This document shows, one piece after another, positions 1-7,494 of a DNA stretch of 64,000 nucleotides. How positions within the stretch are numbered: position 1 is the first letter of the stretch; the number at the start of each line of letters is the position of its first letter. The translations under genes and the position numbers were made by a program. Source of the DNA: Mycobacterium gordonae (GTDB lineage: Bacteria; Actinomycetota; Actinomycetes; Mycobacteriales; Mycobacteriaceae); contig NZ_CP070973.1 in assembly GCF_017086405.1 (NCBI RefSeq), positions 4,620,739 to 4,684,738 of the forward strand, given 5' to 3'. Under the pieces are notes generated by a model that saw nothing but the letters and a program-made list of their open reading frames with translations, searched no databases and was not told the DNA's origin.

Positions 1-170
1 GGCCCCTCCAGCTCGCAGTGCACCGCTCCGGAGTCGTTGTAGACACAGCCGGAGAGCCCGTGCCGCGCTGCGATACGCGCAACCGCGGGACGGAATCCGA
101 CGCCCTGGACCACTCCCGCGATGTCGAGTCGCAGCCGCACGCTCGTCAACGTGTCACTTGGACTGCCCAC
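1..170 (-). CDS. hypF: HypF carbamoyltransferase, N-terminal part (cut by window edge)
   Basis: Only the first 56 codons are inside the window, read leftward. The translation carries the acylphosphatase signature AGVVQGVGFRP followed by a region ending in NDSGAVHCELEG, which is the N-terminal domain of HypF. HypF makes the thiocyanate precursor of the cyanide ligands in NiFe-hydrogenase active sites from carbamoyl phosphate. The GTG start at 170 was chosen because GGAGG lies at 176-180, five bases upstream. The gene diverges from hypA-hypB, which fits a hydrogenase maturation locus. The zinc-finger, YrdC-like and Kae1-like domains would lie beyond position 1 and cannot be checked. Confidence 0.9.
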   Translation of the reverse strand, partial: MGSPSDTLTSVRLRLDIAGVVQGVGFRPAVARIAARHGLSGCVYNDSGAVHCELEG

Positions 171-346
171 CCCAACCTCCTGAGCAGCGATGGACCCCCG
201 GGCCCGCAGGGCTGGCGGCACGGGCGGTCTCGCTCAGGGTAGACCTGGACAAATATGCCGACAATCACAATTTCGCACACAAAGTCTGCGTTTTTCCGCA
301 CTCAATCTTCGCGACACCGATAACTCTGAGAGGGCAGCATGGTGTA

Positions 347-688
347 ATGCACGAGTTGTCGCTCTGCCATGCCATCGCGGGCGTGGTGAAGCCACACGCG
401 GCAGGCCGTCACGTCGACGTGGTCCGGGTCCAGGTTGGCGCGCTGCGCCAGGTGGTACCCGAGTCGCTGGAATTCTGCTGGTCGCTGGTGTGTCAGCACC
501 TCGATGAGACGATGATGGACACCGCCCTGGAACTCGAATTCGTCGCCGCCGAGGTGGACTGCCGTGGCTGCGGCCAACGGTCGCAGATCGAGTCGCGGTG
601 GTCGGTGTGCTGCCCGCAGTGCGAGAGTGCCGACGTCGAGGTAGTCCGCGGCAACGAATTCCTGGTCACCTCGGTTCAGGTGTCATGA
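347..688 (+). CDS. hypA: HypA nickel metallochaperone
   Basis: A 113-residue protein of the usual HypA length. It starts MHELSL, and the N-terminal Met-His-Glu is the known nickel-binding motif of the family. Two CxxC pairs (CRGC and CPQC, about residues 67-93) form the structural zinc site. HypA works with HypB to insert nickel into the large subunit of NiFe-hydrogenases in the cytoplasm. The ATG at 347 is preferred over upstream in-frame starts because the family motif must be N-terminal. AGAGGG at 329-334 is a rather distant ribosome binding site. hypB follows after 12 bases, so the two are co-transcribed. Confidence 0.95.
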   Translation: MHELSLCHAIAGVVKPHAAGRHVDVVRVQVGALRQVVPESLEFCWSLVCQHLDETMMDTALELEFVAAEVDCRGCGQRSQIESRWSVCCPQCESADVEVVRGNEFLVTSVQVS

Positions 689-700
689 AAGGTCAGGCGA

Positions 701-1501
701 ATGGGTAGATTCCACCGGCACGACGACGGCACGGTGCACAGCCACGAACACCACGACCACGACCACGACCACGGTGATCACAGCCACGGTGACCACGGTG
801 ACCACAGTGGCTATGCGACCGGTTCGCAACGCATCGAGGTGCTGGAGTCGATCTTCGCCGAAAACGATTCCCGCGCAGACATCAACCGCGCGGCATTCGA
901 GAGCAACGGCATCCGCGCCCTGAACCTGATGAGCTCACCGGGCTCCGGCAAGACCACCGTGCTGGCCGCCACCCTCGACGAAATGACCGGCGACCTGGCC
1001 GTGGGAGTGATCGAGGGAGATATCGCCACCGATCTCGATGCCGCCAAACTGGGCGGACGCGGCGCCCAGGTGTCGCTGCTCAACACCAACAACGGGTTCG
1101 GCGGCGAGTGCCATCTGGACGCCCCGATGGTCAATCGCGCCTTGCAGGGACTCGACCTGCCGCAACTGGATCTGGTGATCATCGAAAACGTCGGTAACCT
1201 GGTCTGCCCCGCCGAATTCGACGTCGGCGAACACGCCAAGGCGATGGTGTACTCGGTTACCGAGGGCGAGGACAAGCCGCTGAAATACCCGGTCATGTTC
1301 CGGTCGGTCGACGTCGTGCTGCTCAACAAGATCGACCTGGTCCCGCATCTGGACGCCAACGTCGAGACCTATATAGACCATGTTCGCCAGGTGAATTCGA
1401 CCGCGACGATTCTGCCGGTGAGCGCGCGTACGGGCGAAGGCATGACAGCGTGGTTCGACTGGTTGCGGCAATTCGCCGGGTTGTCGGCACGGCGGCGCTA
1501 A
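701..1501 (+). CDS. hypB: HypB hydrogenase nickel-incorporation GTPase
   Basis: A 266-residue GTPase. Residues about 5-38 form a His/Asp-rich tail (repeated HDHD and GDHSHGDH), a nickel-storage or nickel-binding extension known from many HypB proteins. The G domain follows with P-loop SSPGSGKTT, the NLVCPAEFD segment holding the conserved metal-site cysteine, and the guanine-specificity motif NKID. It hydrolyses GTP to drive nickel delivery with HypA. It starts 12 bases after hypA. No hydrogenase structural genes are visible here, so the enzyme it serves lies outside the window. Confidence 0.95.
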   Translation: MGRFHRHDDGTVHSHEHHDHDHDHGDHSHGDHGDHSGYATGSQRIEVLESIFAENDSRADINRAAFESNGIRALNLMSSPGSGKTTVLAATLDEMTGDLAVGVIEGDIATDLDAAKLGGRGAQVSLLNTNNGFGGECHLDAPMVNRALQGLDLPQLDLVIIENVGNLVCPAEFDVGEHAKAMVYSVTEGEDKPLKYPVMFRSVDVVLLNKIDLVPHLDANVETYIDHVRQVNSTATILPVSARTGEGMTAWFDWLRQFAGLSARRR

Positions 1502-1910
1502 CCGACGGTCCGCAGCCGTGTGAGATTGCCGACGGCGACGTTGTCCCGCACGATCGGCTCGAATAGTCGCCAGTTTCGCCTGCAAGCAACCAAAGCCGTT
1601 CATTTGCAGCATATTTGCCGAACCACCGCTGCTCGGTGTGTTCGCGACAGTCCACGAAAAGGTGCACCAAAAGAGGTATAACGCCCACGGCTGACGTGGC
1701 GGGCCGTCGCGAATATGCGTAGATTGTCTATAGGTTGAGATCCCAGCCTTTCGTCGATATTGCGCGGATTGAGTTTCGCGGATGCGGGCATCCGCTTGAA
1801 TTCTTTTCCGCCGACAGAAGCGACGCCCCGTTCGGGGCCGCAGGAGAATCTGTGCTTGAGCGTCGGTCCCCTGCCGAGCAGGTGGTATCCAGAACCGATT
1901 CGGCAGCGTT
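1502..1910. other. Intergenic region, hypB to phytochrome gene
   Basis: These 409 bases carry no convincing gene; the short open frames on both strands have no recognisable composition or motif. The region must contain the 3' end of the hyp transcript and the phytochrome promoter. AT-richer stretches lie at about 1605-1620 and 1711-1740. I see no perfect hairpin or confident -35/-10 pair. Confidence 0.5.
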
Positions 1911-4196
1911 GTGAGCAGCGGCCAGCGGCGTCTCGCGCTATCGAATCCCGACGGTCAGGCGGTACCCGACCTGCTCCCGGCCGGCACCCCCGTCGACCTG
2001 GACAACTGCGCCCGCGAACCCATTCACATCCCCGGCAGCATTCAGCCGCGCGGTGTGCTTGCGGTGGTCCGCGAGCCCGAATACGAGGTCCGGCAAGTCA
2101 GCGCCAACGTCGGCGAGCTGCTCGGACGCTCAGTTGAAGACGTCGTAGGACACCCATTGTCGGCTCTGATCGGCGACGAGCAGGCTGCCCGGGTCGAGCA
2201 GGCGGCATCGACCTTCGGGGATCTGAGCCAGCGCAACCCGCTCGAGTGTGACATCGACGTCGCCGGGGAGTCACGCGCCTTCGACGCCATCTTGCGCCGT
2301 GAGCCCGGCGGCATCCTGTTGGTCGAGATCGAGGTCGCCTACGGCGAGCGGCCATTCTCCTTCCCTAACACCTACCAGGCGGTGCGCAGCTCGGTGGAGG
2401 AGCTGAACCGAGCCGATACGCTTGCCGAGCTGTACGCCATCACCGCGCGCGCGGTGCGCGACCTGACCGGATTCGACCGGGTGATGGTGTATCGCTACGA
2501 CGAGGACTACAACGGCGAGGTCGTCGCCGAGTGCAAGCGAGAAGACCTCAATTCGTTCCTCGGTCTGCATTACCCCTCGACCGATATCCCGGCGCAAGCC
2601 CGGGCGCTCTACGAGAAGAACTGGCTACGGCTGATCGACGACGTCGACTACACCCCGGCACCCTTGGTGCCGGCCGTCGACCCCGACTCCGGGAATCCAC
2701 TGGACCTCACGTACGCCACATTGCGCAGCGTCTCGCCCATGCACATCGAGTATCTGCAGAACATGGGCGTGCACGCGTCGATGTCGATCTCGTTGCTGCG
2801 GCACGGTCGGTTGTGGGGGCTCATCGCCTGCCACCACTACGCCGGCCCCCATCTGCCGCCCTTCGGCACCCGGGCGGCGGCCGAGTTCCTCGGATCGACC
2901 CTGTCGCTCCGCTTGGTCGACCGGTTCGAGGGCGACCAGCTGCACAAGCGGCTGTCCGCCCAGGCGGTGCTGGCCAAACTCACCGCAGCGGCGCTGGACG
3001 ACGGCGAACCGCTGTCCGCGGCGCTGCTCGGCGCACCCGACCTGCTGGACCTGGTGCAGGCCGACGGCGTCGTCGTCGACATCCAGGACGACTACCGGGC
3101 ACTCGGCTCGGTTCCGCCGCCGCAGGTCGTCTCCGCGGTCGCGGCCTGGGCGCGCGGTGCGGGCGACGAGATCGCCAGCACCGACTGCCTTTCCCACGAG
3201 TTGCCCGACTTCGACCTCGATCAGCAGTTGGCGGCCGGCGCACTCGCGCTCAATCTGCCCGACGGGCAGTGCGCCATCTGGTTCCGTCGGGAGGTGTTGC
3301 GCTCGGTGGATTGGGGCGGCGATCCGCACAATAAGACGACCGTCGTCGGCGAGGGTGACGAGGTCCGCCTCAGCCCCCGTAAGTCATTCGACCGCTGGCG
3401 CGAGATCGTCCGCCAGCGCAGCGAACCGTGGACCCTGAGCGAGATGGAGTCTGCCGAGTCGCTGCGGCGCCACCTTGTGGAGTCGCTGTACCGCCGCACC
3501 CGGGGCGCGCTGCGGGTGGCCGAACGGGTGCAGCGCAGCCTGCTGCCCGAATCCATCCCCGAACTGCCCGACTGGCACCTGTCTGCGCACTACGAGCCGG
3601 CCGCCGGCGACAACGTCGGCGGTGACTGGTACGACGCGTTCGAGCTGCGCGACGGCCGATTGGTCGTGCTGATCGGCGATGTCGCCGGACACGGCATTAC
3701 CGCGGCCGGGACCATGGCGCAACTACGCAACGTCCTGCGCGCCCAGTTGTTCGCCGGCGCCACCCCCGCCGAGGCACTGGATCAGTTGAACGCCTTCTGC
3801 CTGCACATGATGCCCAGCGCCTTCGCGACCGTCGTCGCCGCACGCGTCGACCTCGCCTCCGGGTGGGTCGAGGCCGCCTGCGCCGGCCACCTGAAGCCGT
3901 ACCTGACGAATTCGTCCCCAAGCGCGAACCAGGCACCGATTCGGCTGTCACCGCCCATCGGCGTCAGGGGCGTCACGTATGAGCACAGTGCGTTCACCGT
4001 CGAGCCGAACCACGGGTTGGTGCTCTACTCCGACGGCCTGGTGGAGCGGCGCGGCGAGTCGATCGACGATGGCCTGGACCGGCTGGCTCAAACACTCGGC
4101 CGCGGCAACACCGCGCCGGCATCGTGGATCTGGACGCAGATGGCCTCGGACAATGTCGACGACGACGTAACAGTGGTCGCCCTGCGCCGGCCCTGA
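1911..4196 (+). CDS. Bacteriophytochrome fused to PP2C/SpoIIE-type serine phosphatase
   Basis: 761 residues. The N-terminal PAS part has a candidate biliverdin-attachment cysteine at about residue 33, followed by EPIHIPGSIQPRG, typical of bacteriophytochromes apart from Arg for His in QPHG. The GAF domain (about 150-335) keeps the chromophore-pocket signatures YPSTDIPAQAR, SPMHIEYLQNMGV and CHHY. A PHY domain follows (about 345-515) with the tongue-type motif PRKSFDRW. The C-terminus (about 535-760) is a PP2C phosphatase with GDNVGGDWYDAF and IGDVAGHG metal-binding motifs. The inferred role is a red/far-red photoreceptor that dephosphorylates a STAS-domain protein. A STAS protein and an RsbW-like kinase lie just downstream on the other strand. 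GTG at 1911 is used as start; no clear ribosome binding site was seen, so the exact N-terminus is uncertain. Confidence 0.9.
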   Translation: MSSGQRRLALSNPDGQAVPDLLPAGTPVDLDNCAREPIHIPGSIQPRGVLAVVREPEYEVRQVSANVGELLGRSVEDVVGHPLSALIGDEQAARVEQAASTFGDLSQRNPLECDIDVAGESRAFDAILRREPGGILLVEIEVAYGERPFSFPNTYQAVRSSVEELNRADTLAELYAITARAVRDLTGFDRVMVYRYDEDYNGEVVAECKREDLNSFLGLHYPSTDIPAQARALYEKNWLRLIDDVDYTPAPLVPAVDPDSGNPLDLTYATLRSVSPMHIEYLQNMGVHASMSISLLRHGRLWGLIACHHYAGPHLPPFGTRAAAEFLGSTLSLRLVDRFEGDQLHKRLSAQAVLAKLTAAALDDGEPLSAALLGAPDLLDLVQADGVVVDIQDDYRALGSVPPPQVVSAVAAWARGAGDEIASTDCLSHELPDFDLDQQLAAGALALNLPDGQCAIWFRREVLRSVDWGGDPHNKTTVVGEGDEVRLSPRKSFDRWREIVRQRSEPWTLSEMESAESLRRHLVESLYRRTRGALRVAERVQRSLLPESIPELPDWHLSAHYEPAAGDNVGGDWYDAFELRDGRLVVLIGDVAGHGITAAGTMAQLRNVLRAQLFAGATPAEALDQLNAFCLHMMPSAFATVVAARVDLASGWVEAACAGHLKPYLTNSSPSANQAPIRLSPPIGVRGVTYEHSAFTVEPNHGLVLYSDGLVERRGESIDDGLDRLAQTLGRGNTAPASWIWTQMASDNVDDDVTVVALRRP

Positions 4197-4272
4197 CGGT
4201 GATCGCGAGCGCGGCGAAGCCGGGCGACGCCGGTCACCGCAAATCAAGCCTGACGGTCATCGCAAGCGCGGC
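4192..4272. repeat. Two-copy direct repeat at the end of the phytochrome gene
   Basis: A 24-base unit beginning CCTGACGGTGATCGC occurs at 4192-4215. It recurs at 4249-4272 as CCTGACGGTCATCGC, with two mismatches over 24 bases and a 57-base period. The first copy overlaps the stop codon of the phytochrome gene. The region lies between convergent genes. It looks like an interspersed GC-rich intergenic repeat rather than a coding element; its family is not identified. Confidence 0.55.
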
Positions 4273-4303
4273 CCGTGCGGGTCAGCGCAGTCGGACCCGA
4301 CGG

Positions 4304-4753
4304 TTAGCTGGCCTGCTCGCGGCCGTGCTCCACCAGCTGCAAGCACTGTGGGGCGCTCTCATACACGGGGAGCACGTCGCTGAGGCCGCACGCGGCGACG
4401 GTGCGCGCGACCGACGGCTGCGTGCTGATCAGGCGCATCGCGATGCCGCGTTCCCGGCACCGGTTGGCCTCCTCGGCCAGCGCCAGCAGCGACGAGCACG
4501 AGATGAAGTCGACGCTGTTGACGTCGACCATGAACTGTTGCGGCGCGCTGGCGAACGCCGAAGCCTCCGAAAGCAGCAACCGCCAAGTGTCGTCGTTCAA
4601 CGCGTCGATCTCGCCACCGACATAGACAATGACGGCAGCGTCGAAGCCCTGCACCGCCGCGCGGAGGGTGCTGGTATCCGCCCCCAGCTCAGAGACCAGT
4701 CGAGCGCTCAACCGTAAGGGAGCGGCGAACACTTCGGTGGCGGCAAGACTCAT
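4304..4753 (-). CDS. STAS-domain anti-sigma factor antagonist
   Basis: 149 residues. The STAS fold spans about residues 40-140. The phosphorylatable serine region is DVNSVDFISCSSLLAL, equivalent to the DSSGL loop of SpoIIAA/RsbV proteins. Such proteins are phosphorylated by RsbW-type kinases, dephosphorylated by PP2C enzymes, and release a sigma factor when unphosphorylated. ATG at 4753 is preceded by GAGGAG. An RsbW-like kinase gene lies 102 bases upstream on the same strand and the phytochrome-PP2C gene converges on it, so all three components of a partner switch are adjacent. About 35 extra N-terminal residues precede the domain. Confidence 0.85.
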   Translation of the reverse strand: MSLAATEVFAAPLRLSARLVSELGADTSTLRAAVQGFDAAVIVYVGGEIDALNDDTWRLLLSEASAFASAPQQFMVDVNSVDFISCSSLLALAEEANRCRERGIAMRLISTQPSVARTVAACGLSDVLPVYESAPQCLQLVEHGREQAS

Positions 4754-4855
4754 GACGCGCTCCTCGGCCTCAGAGGACCCACTGCTGTGGACTGGCAGTC
4801 CCGTGTCTGGAACCTGACGAGGATTAGCCGTATTCGCGGTGCTTGAAACCCCGCT

Positions 4856-5389
4856 TCAGCAAGCCTGGCTGAACATGAAGCTTTTCGGCGGGCACTCGTA
4901 GAACCGAAGGCACACGGTGGTGCCGTCGTTACCTCCGTTGATCATGCAGTCATCGGAAAGTGCACGCATCAGCAGAATGCCGCGGCCACGCACGCTGGAG
5001 ACCTCGAAATCGGGTTCCAGCCAGCGGCCGTGGTCGACGAGCTCCACCGTCAACTCGGTGGTGCGCGGGCAGTACGTGATCTGCATCGTCATGGTGCCCG
5101 CGCGGTCGACGACGCGATAAGCGTGGTCGGCGCAGTTCGACATCGCCTCGTCGGTGGCCAACACGATGTCGGCCGTCCGCTCCTCGTCCAACTGGAGATG
5201 CCGATCCAGCCACTCGCCGAAAGCGTGGCGGAAGGCGGCCACGGTGCGCGCGTCCGCAGTGCCCGTGTGGGCATGAGACGACCTGTCGGCCTCACCGATG
5301 CCGACGGGATCGCTTGATGTGGAACCGCTCACGGCTTGTCGGCTACCCGATTGCCTCCGCGGATACACCTGATGTGATCGGTCCCCCAT
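4856..5389 (-). CDS. RsbW-like anti-sigma factor serine kinase
   Basis: 177 residues. The C-terminal about 130 residues form a HATPase_c domain of the RsbW/SpoIIAB kind, with N-box DEAMSNCADHAY, a Gly-rich lid VRGRGILLMRAL and a terminal GTTVCLRF strand. It would phosphorylate STAS antagonists and hold an SigF/SigB-like sigma factor. About 45 polar N-terminal residues lack similarity to the domain, so translation may start further in. It lies upstream of the STAS gene on the same strand. No sigma factor gene is nearby, so the target is elsewhere in the genome. Confidence 0.82.
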   Translation of the reverse strand: MGDRSHQVYPRRQSGSRQAVSGSTSSDPVGIGEADRSSHAHTGTADARTVAAFRHAFGEWLDRHLQLDEERTADIVLATDEAMSNCADHAYRVVDRAGTMTMQITYCPRTTELTVELVDHGRWLEPDFEVSSVRGRGILLMRALSDDCMINGGNDGTTVCLRFYECPPKSFMFSQAC

Positions 5390-5461
5390 AGATTTCTGGG
5401 TCTTGTCGTCCTATCGTGACCGCCGCGTTACGCCCGCCGGTGCCGATCGTCGCCGTCAAAT

Positions 5462-6088
5462 TCAGCCTTTGGTGCCTACCGTGATCAGGTCCGAAATGAT
5501 CTGGGTCCAGACCGGACGACGGATGCGGTGCTGGTCGCTGACGGTGAATCCGGCTTCCTCGAACAAAGCCTGCATCTCCGCGGGCGGCGGATTGTGCTGC
5601 GGCTTCCAGTGACTCGGAAGCTGAAGGAGGTGCCGTCGTGCACTCAGGGTCGCGACGGCCACCAACCCGCCCGGTGCCAGTACACGGTGAAATTCGCGCA
5701 ACGCCGCTGGCTGGTCGAAGAAGTGAAACGCCGAGGTAGTCACGACCGCGTCGAGCGTTCCGTCGTCGAACGGAAGCTGCTCGGCCGAGCCTCGCAGCCA
5801 ATGCACCCGATCGGATTTGGTGCGAGCCTGCGCCAGCATGCCGTCGGACATGTCGACGCCGTGAACCGCATCGGGCTGCAGTTCCCGCTCGATGCGGTCA
5901 CTGAGAATTCCTGTTCCACAAGCGATGTCGGCGACCCGGCGGGATTGATGGACACGTAGCGCGGCGATCACCTCGTCATGCGGCGGCCGATACACCCAGT
6001 GCTGAAGAAACGGCAGGTCGTAGGCCGGCGACAAGACGCTCCACATCCCCGTCACGGCGCTGTTCAGTGTGCGGCGCGGTGCGCTCAC
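5462..6088 (-). CDS. Class I SAM-dependent methyltransferase (Methyltransf_11 type)
   Basis: 208 residues with the Rossmann motif I VADIACGTGILS, motif II-type acidic residue in VHGVDMSDGML, and post-motif LDAVVTTSAFHFF and VLAPGGLV. This is the UbiE-like small-molecule methyltransferase group; the substrate is unknown. The GTG start at 6088 overlaps the stop of the upstream methyltransferase by four bases (GTGA), so the two are translationally coupled. Confidence 0.85.
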   Translation of the reverse strand: MSAPRRTLNSAVTGMWSVLSPAYDLPFLQHWVYRPPHDEVIAALRVHQSRRVADIACGTGILSDRIERELQPDAVHGVDMSDGMLAQARTKSDRVHWLRGSAEQLPFDDGTLDAVVTTSAFHFFDQPAALREFHRVLAPGGLVAVATLSARRHLLQLPSHWKPQHNPPPAEMQALFEEAGFTVSDQHRIRRPVWTQIISDLITVGTKG

Positions 6089-7017
6089 TTAGGCAGAACC
6101 GAGGCGTAGTAAACGGTGTCGGCCATCGATACTGAGTCGTGCGATTGCGGCACGGCCTCGAGCCCGTTGTCGGCCAGCAACTGGCTCATCGGGATTCCCT
6201 GCGAGTGCCACCCCAACTCGTCGAGATACCCGGCCACGTCTTTACGCTCGCCCTCGAAACCCAGGTCTTCCCAGTCCAGCTCGAACCCGTGCTCGCGCCA
6301 CTTGGCGGTGGACCGGCGCATCATCGCCCGCGCCTGTTCCACATTGCGCTCGGGTCGGGCCGGGATGGCTTCCACCGCCAGCCTGCTGCCGTCGGCGCTG
6401 AGCGCGGTGATGTTGTCCATCAGCAGGTCTTGTGCTTCAGGCGGGAGATATCCGAGCAGACCCTCGGCAATCCATGCGGTGGGCCGCTCCGGGTCCAGGC
6501 CGGCACCGCGAAGCGCCGTGGGCCAGTCCTGCCGTAGGTCGATGGCGACAATGCGCAGGTCGACCGTCGGGGCCGCTTGCAGTTGGGCCAGGGTGCTCGT
6601 CTTGAAGGCGATCACCTCGGGCTGGTCGATCTCGAACACGATCATGTCGTCCGGCCAGCTCAGGCGGTAGGAACGGGCGTCCAGACCCGATGCCAGGATG
6701 ACGGCCTGGCGGATGCCGGCCTGCGTCGCGTCGTGGAAGAACGAGTCGAAAAAACGGGTCCGGGCGGCCATCGCGGCGGGCATGTGCGCCAGCTTCCAGT
6801 TCGACTCGTCGTCGTCGACATCCGCCGCGACGAGGTCACCGCTGACCCATCGGGTGAAGAAGTCAACACCGACGGCGCGTACCAACGGTTCCGCGAACCG
6901 GTCGTGGATTACGGGATTGTCCGCGTTGGTCGCGATCGCCCGAGCAGCAGCCACCATGGTCGCCGTGGCTCCCACGCTGGTGGCCAGATCCCAGCTGTCG
7001 TTTTCTGTGCGTGGCAC
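6085..7017 (-). CDS. Mycobacterial SAM-dependent methyltransferase, LCMT-like (TIGR00027 type)
   Basis: 310 residues, matching the expanded mycobacterial family of about 300-residue putative methyltransferases. Visible signatures are the N-terminal WDLATSVGATATMVAAARA, the SAM site AVILASGLDARSYRL, VFEIDQPEVI, and WIAEGLLGYL. The family has leucine carboxyl methyltransferase-like folds; most members have no assigned substrate. The GTG start at 7017 follows GGGAGAC. The gene leads a two-gene operon with the smaller methyltransferase. An AT-rich dyad at 7045-7082 lies in its promoter. Confidence 0.88.
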   Translation of the reverse strand: MPRTENDSWDLATSVGATATMVAAARAIATNADNPVIHDRFAEPLVRAVGVDFFTRWVSGDLVAADVDDDESNWKLAHMPAAMAARTRFFDSFFHDATQAGIRQAVILASGLDARSYRLSWPDDMIVFEIDQPEVIAFKTSTLAQLQAAPTVDLRIVAIDLRQDWPTALRGAGLDPERPTAWIAEGLLGYLPPEAQDLLMDNITALSADGSRLAVEAIPARPERNVEQARAMMRRSTAKWREHGFELDWEDLGFEGERKDVAGYLDELGWHSQGIPMSQLLADNGLEAVPQSHDSVSMADTVYYASVLPK

Positions 7018-7044
7018 GCCTGTCTCCCAGCATCCGTCCGAAAA

Positions 7045-7082
7045 GTTATTTAGCTAGTTTAACACTTAGCTAGGGTAATAAC
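7045..7082. promoter_or_regulatory. AT-rich dyad upstream of methyltransferase operon
   Basis: GTTATT at 7045-7050 mirrors AATAAC at 7077-7082. Inside are two copies of TAGCTAG at 7051-7057 and 7067-7073 with a 16-base period; TAGCTA is itself palindromic. It sits 28 bases or more upstream of the GTG at 7017 in an otherwise GC-rich area. This is the geometry expected for a promoter with a dimeric repressor operator. The regulator is unknown. Confidence 0.5.
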
Positions 7083-7127
7083 TCGCCGGAATGCGCGGTG
7101 TGAAGGAGCTCACTGGCGTGTCGCCAT

Positions 7128-7403
7128 CTAGCGTCCGCGCCCCGGCCCCCCGGGCCCGCCGGGGCCGCCGGGCCCCCCGGGACCACCGGGCCCGCCCGGG
7201 CCTCCGGGACCACCGGGGCGGCCCGGCCCGCCCGGTCCGTTCGCGGCGGGAGCCACGAACACACACTCGTTCAACTGGACGCTCCACGCCCAACCGGGAG
7301 CGCAGTCGTCCGCGCGACTGACTGCCGGCACCACGAATGCCGGTAACACGCCGCACGCGAGAACGACCGAGCCGATTGCGCACCGCCGGAGGAATCTGAC
7401 CAT
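7128..7403 (-). CDS. Small secreted protein with collagen-like Gly-Pro-Gly tail
   Basis: 91 residues. A signal peptide (charged FLRRC, hydrophobic core to about residue 30, cleavage near SRA-DD) is followed by a short segment with two cysteines (DDCAPGWAWSVQLNECVF). The last roughly 35 residues are almost pure GPG/PGG triplets ending in RGR. Short Cys-containing domains of the APGWAWSVQLNEC type occur in small mycobacterial secreted proteins. The tail would form a polyglycine-II or collagen-like extended structure on the cell surface or outside. No function is known. A GAGGCG ribosome binding site precedes the ATG. Confidence 0.75.
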   Translation of the reverse strand: MVRFLRRCAIGSVVLACGVLPAFVVPAVSRADDCAPGWAWSVQLNECVFVAPAANGPGGPGRPGGPGGPGGPGGPGGPGGPGGPGGPGRGR

Positions 7404-7422
7404 TGCACGCCTCCCCTGTGTC

Positions 7423-7446
7423 GGCGTCCGGCGATCGCCGGACGCC
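7423..7446 (-). terminator. Perfect 24-base palindrome, terminator-like hairpin
   Basis: GGCGTCCGGCGA at 7423-7434 is followed directly by its exact reverse complement to 7446. It lies about 50-70 bases past the stop of the membrane protein gene that ends at 7495, and 20 bases before the start of the small secreted protein. A GC-rich hairpin without a U tract is common for mycobacterial terminators. It could equally be an operator for the small gene. Confidence 0.5.
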
Positions 7447-7494
7447 AGGTCGATTGTCCTACCCGGGGCCGCGCGTAGGTAGGGGTTCGCCGGA

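Noticed and set aside
735..810. Tandem CACGAC/CACGGT repeats as a possible regulatory array
   Set aside because: They encode the His/Asp-rich nickel-binding tail of HypB in frame.
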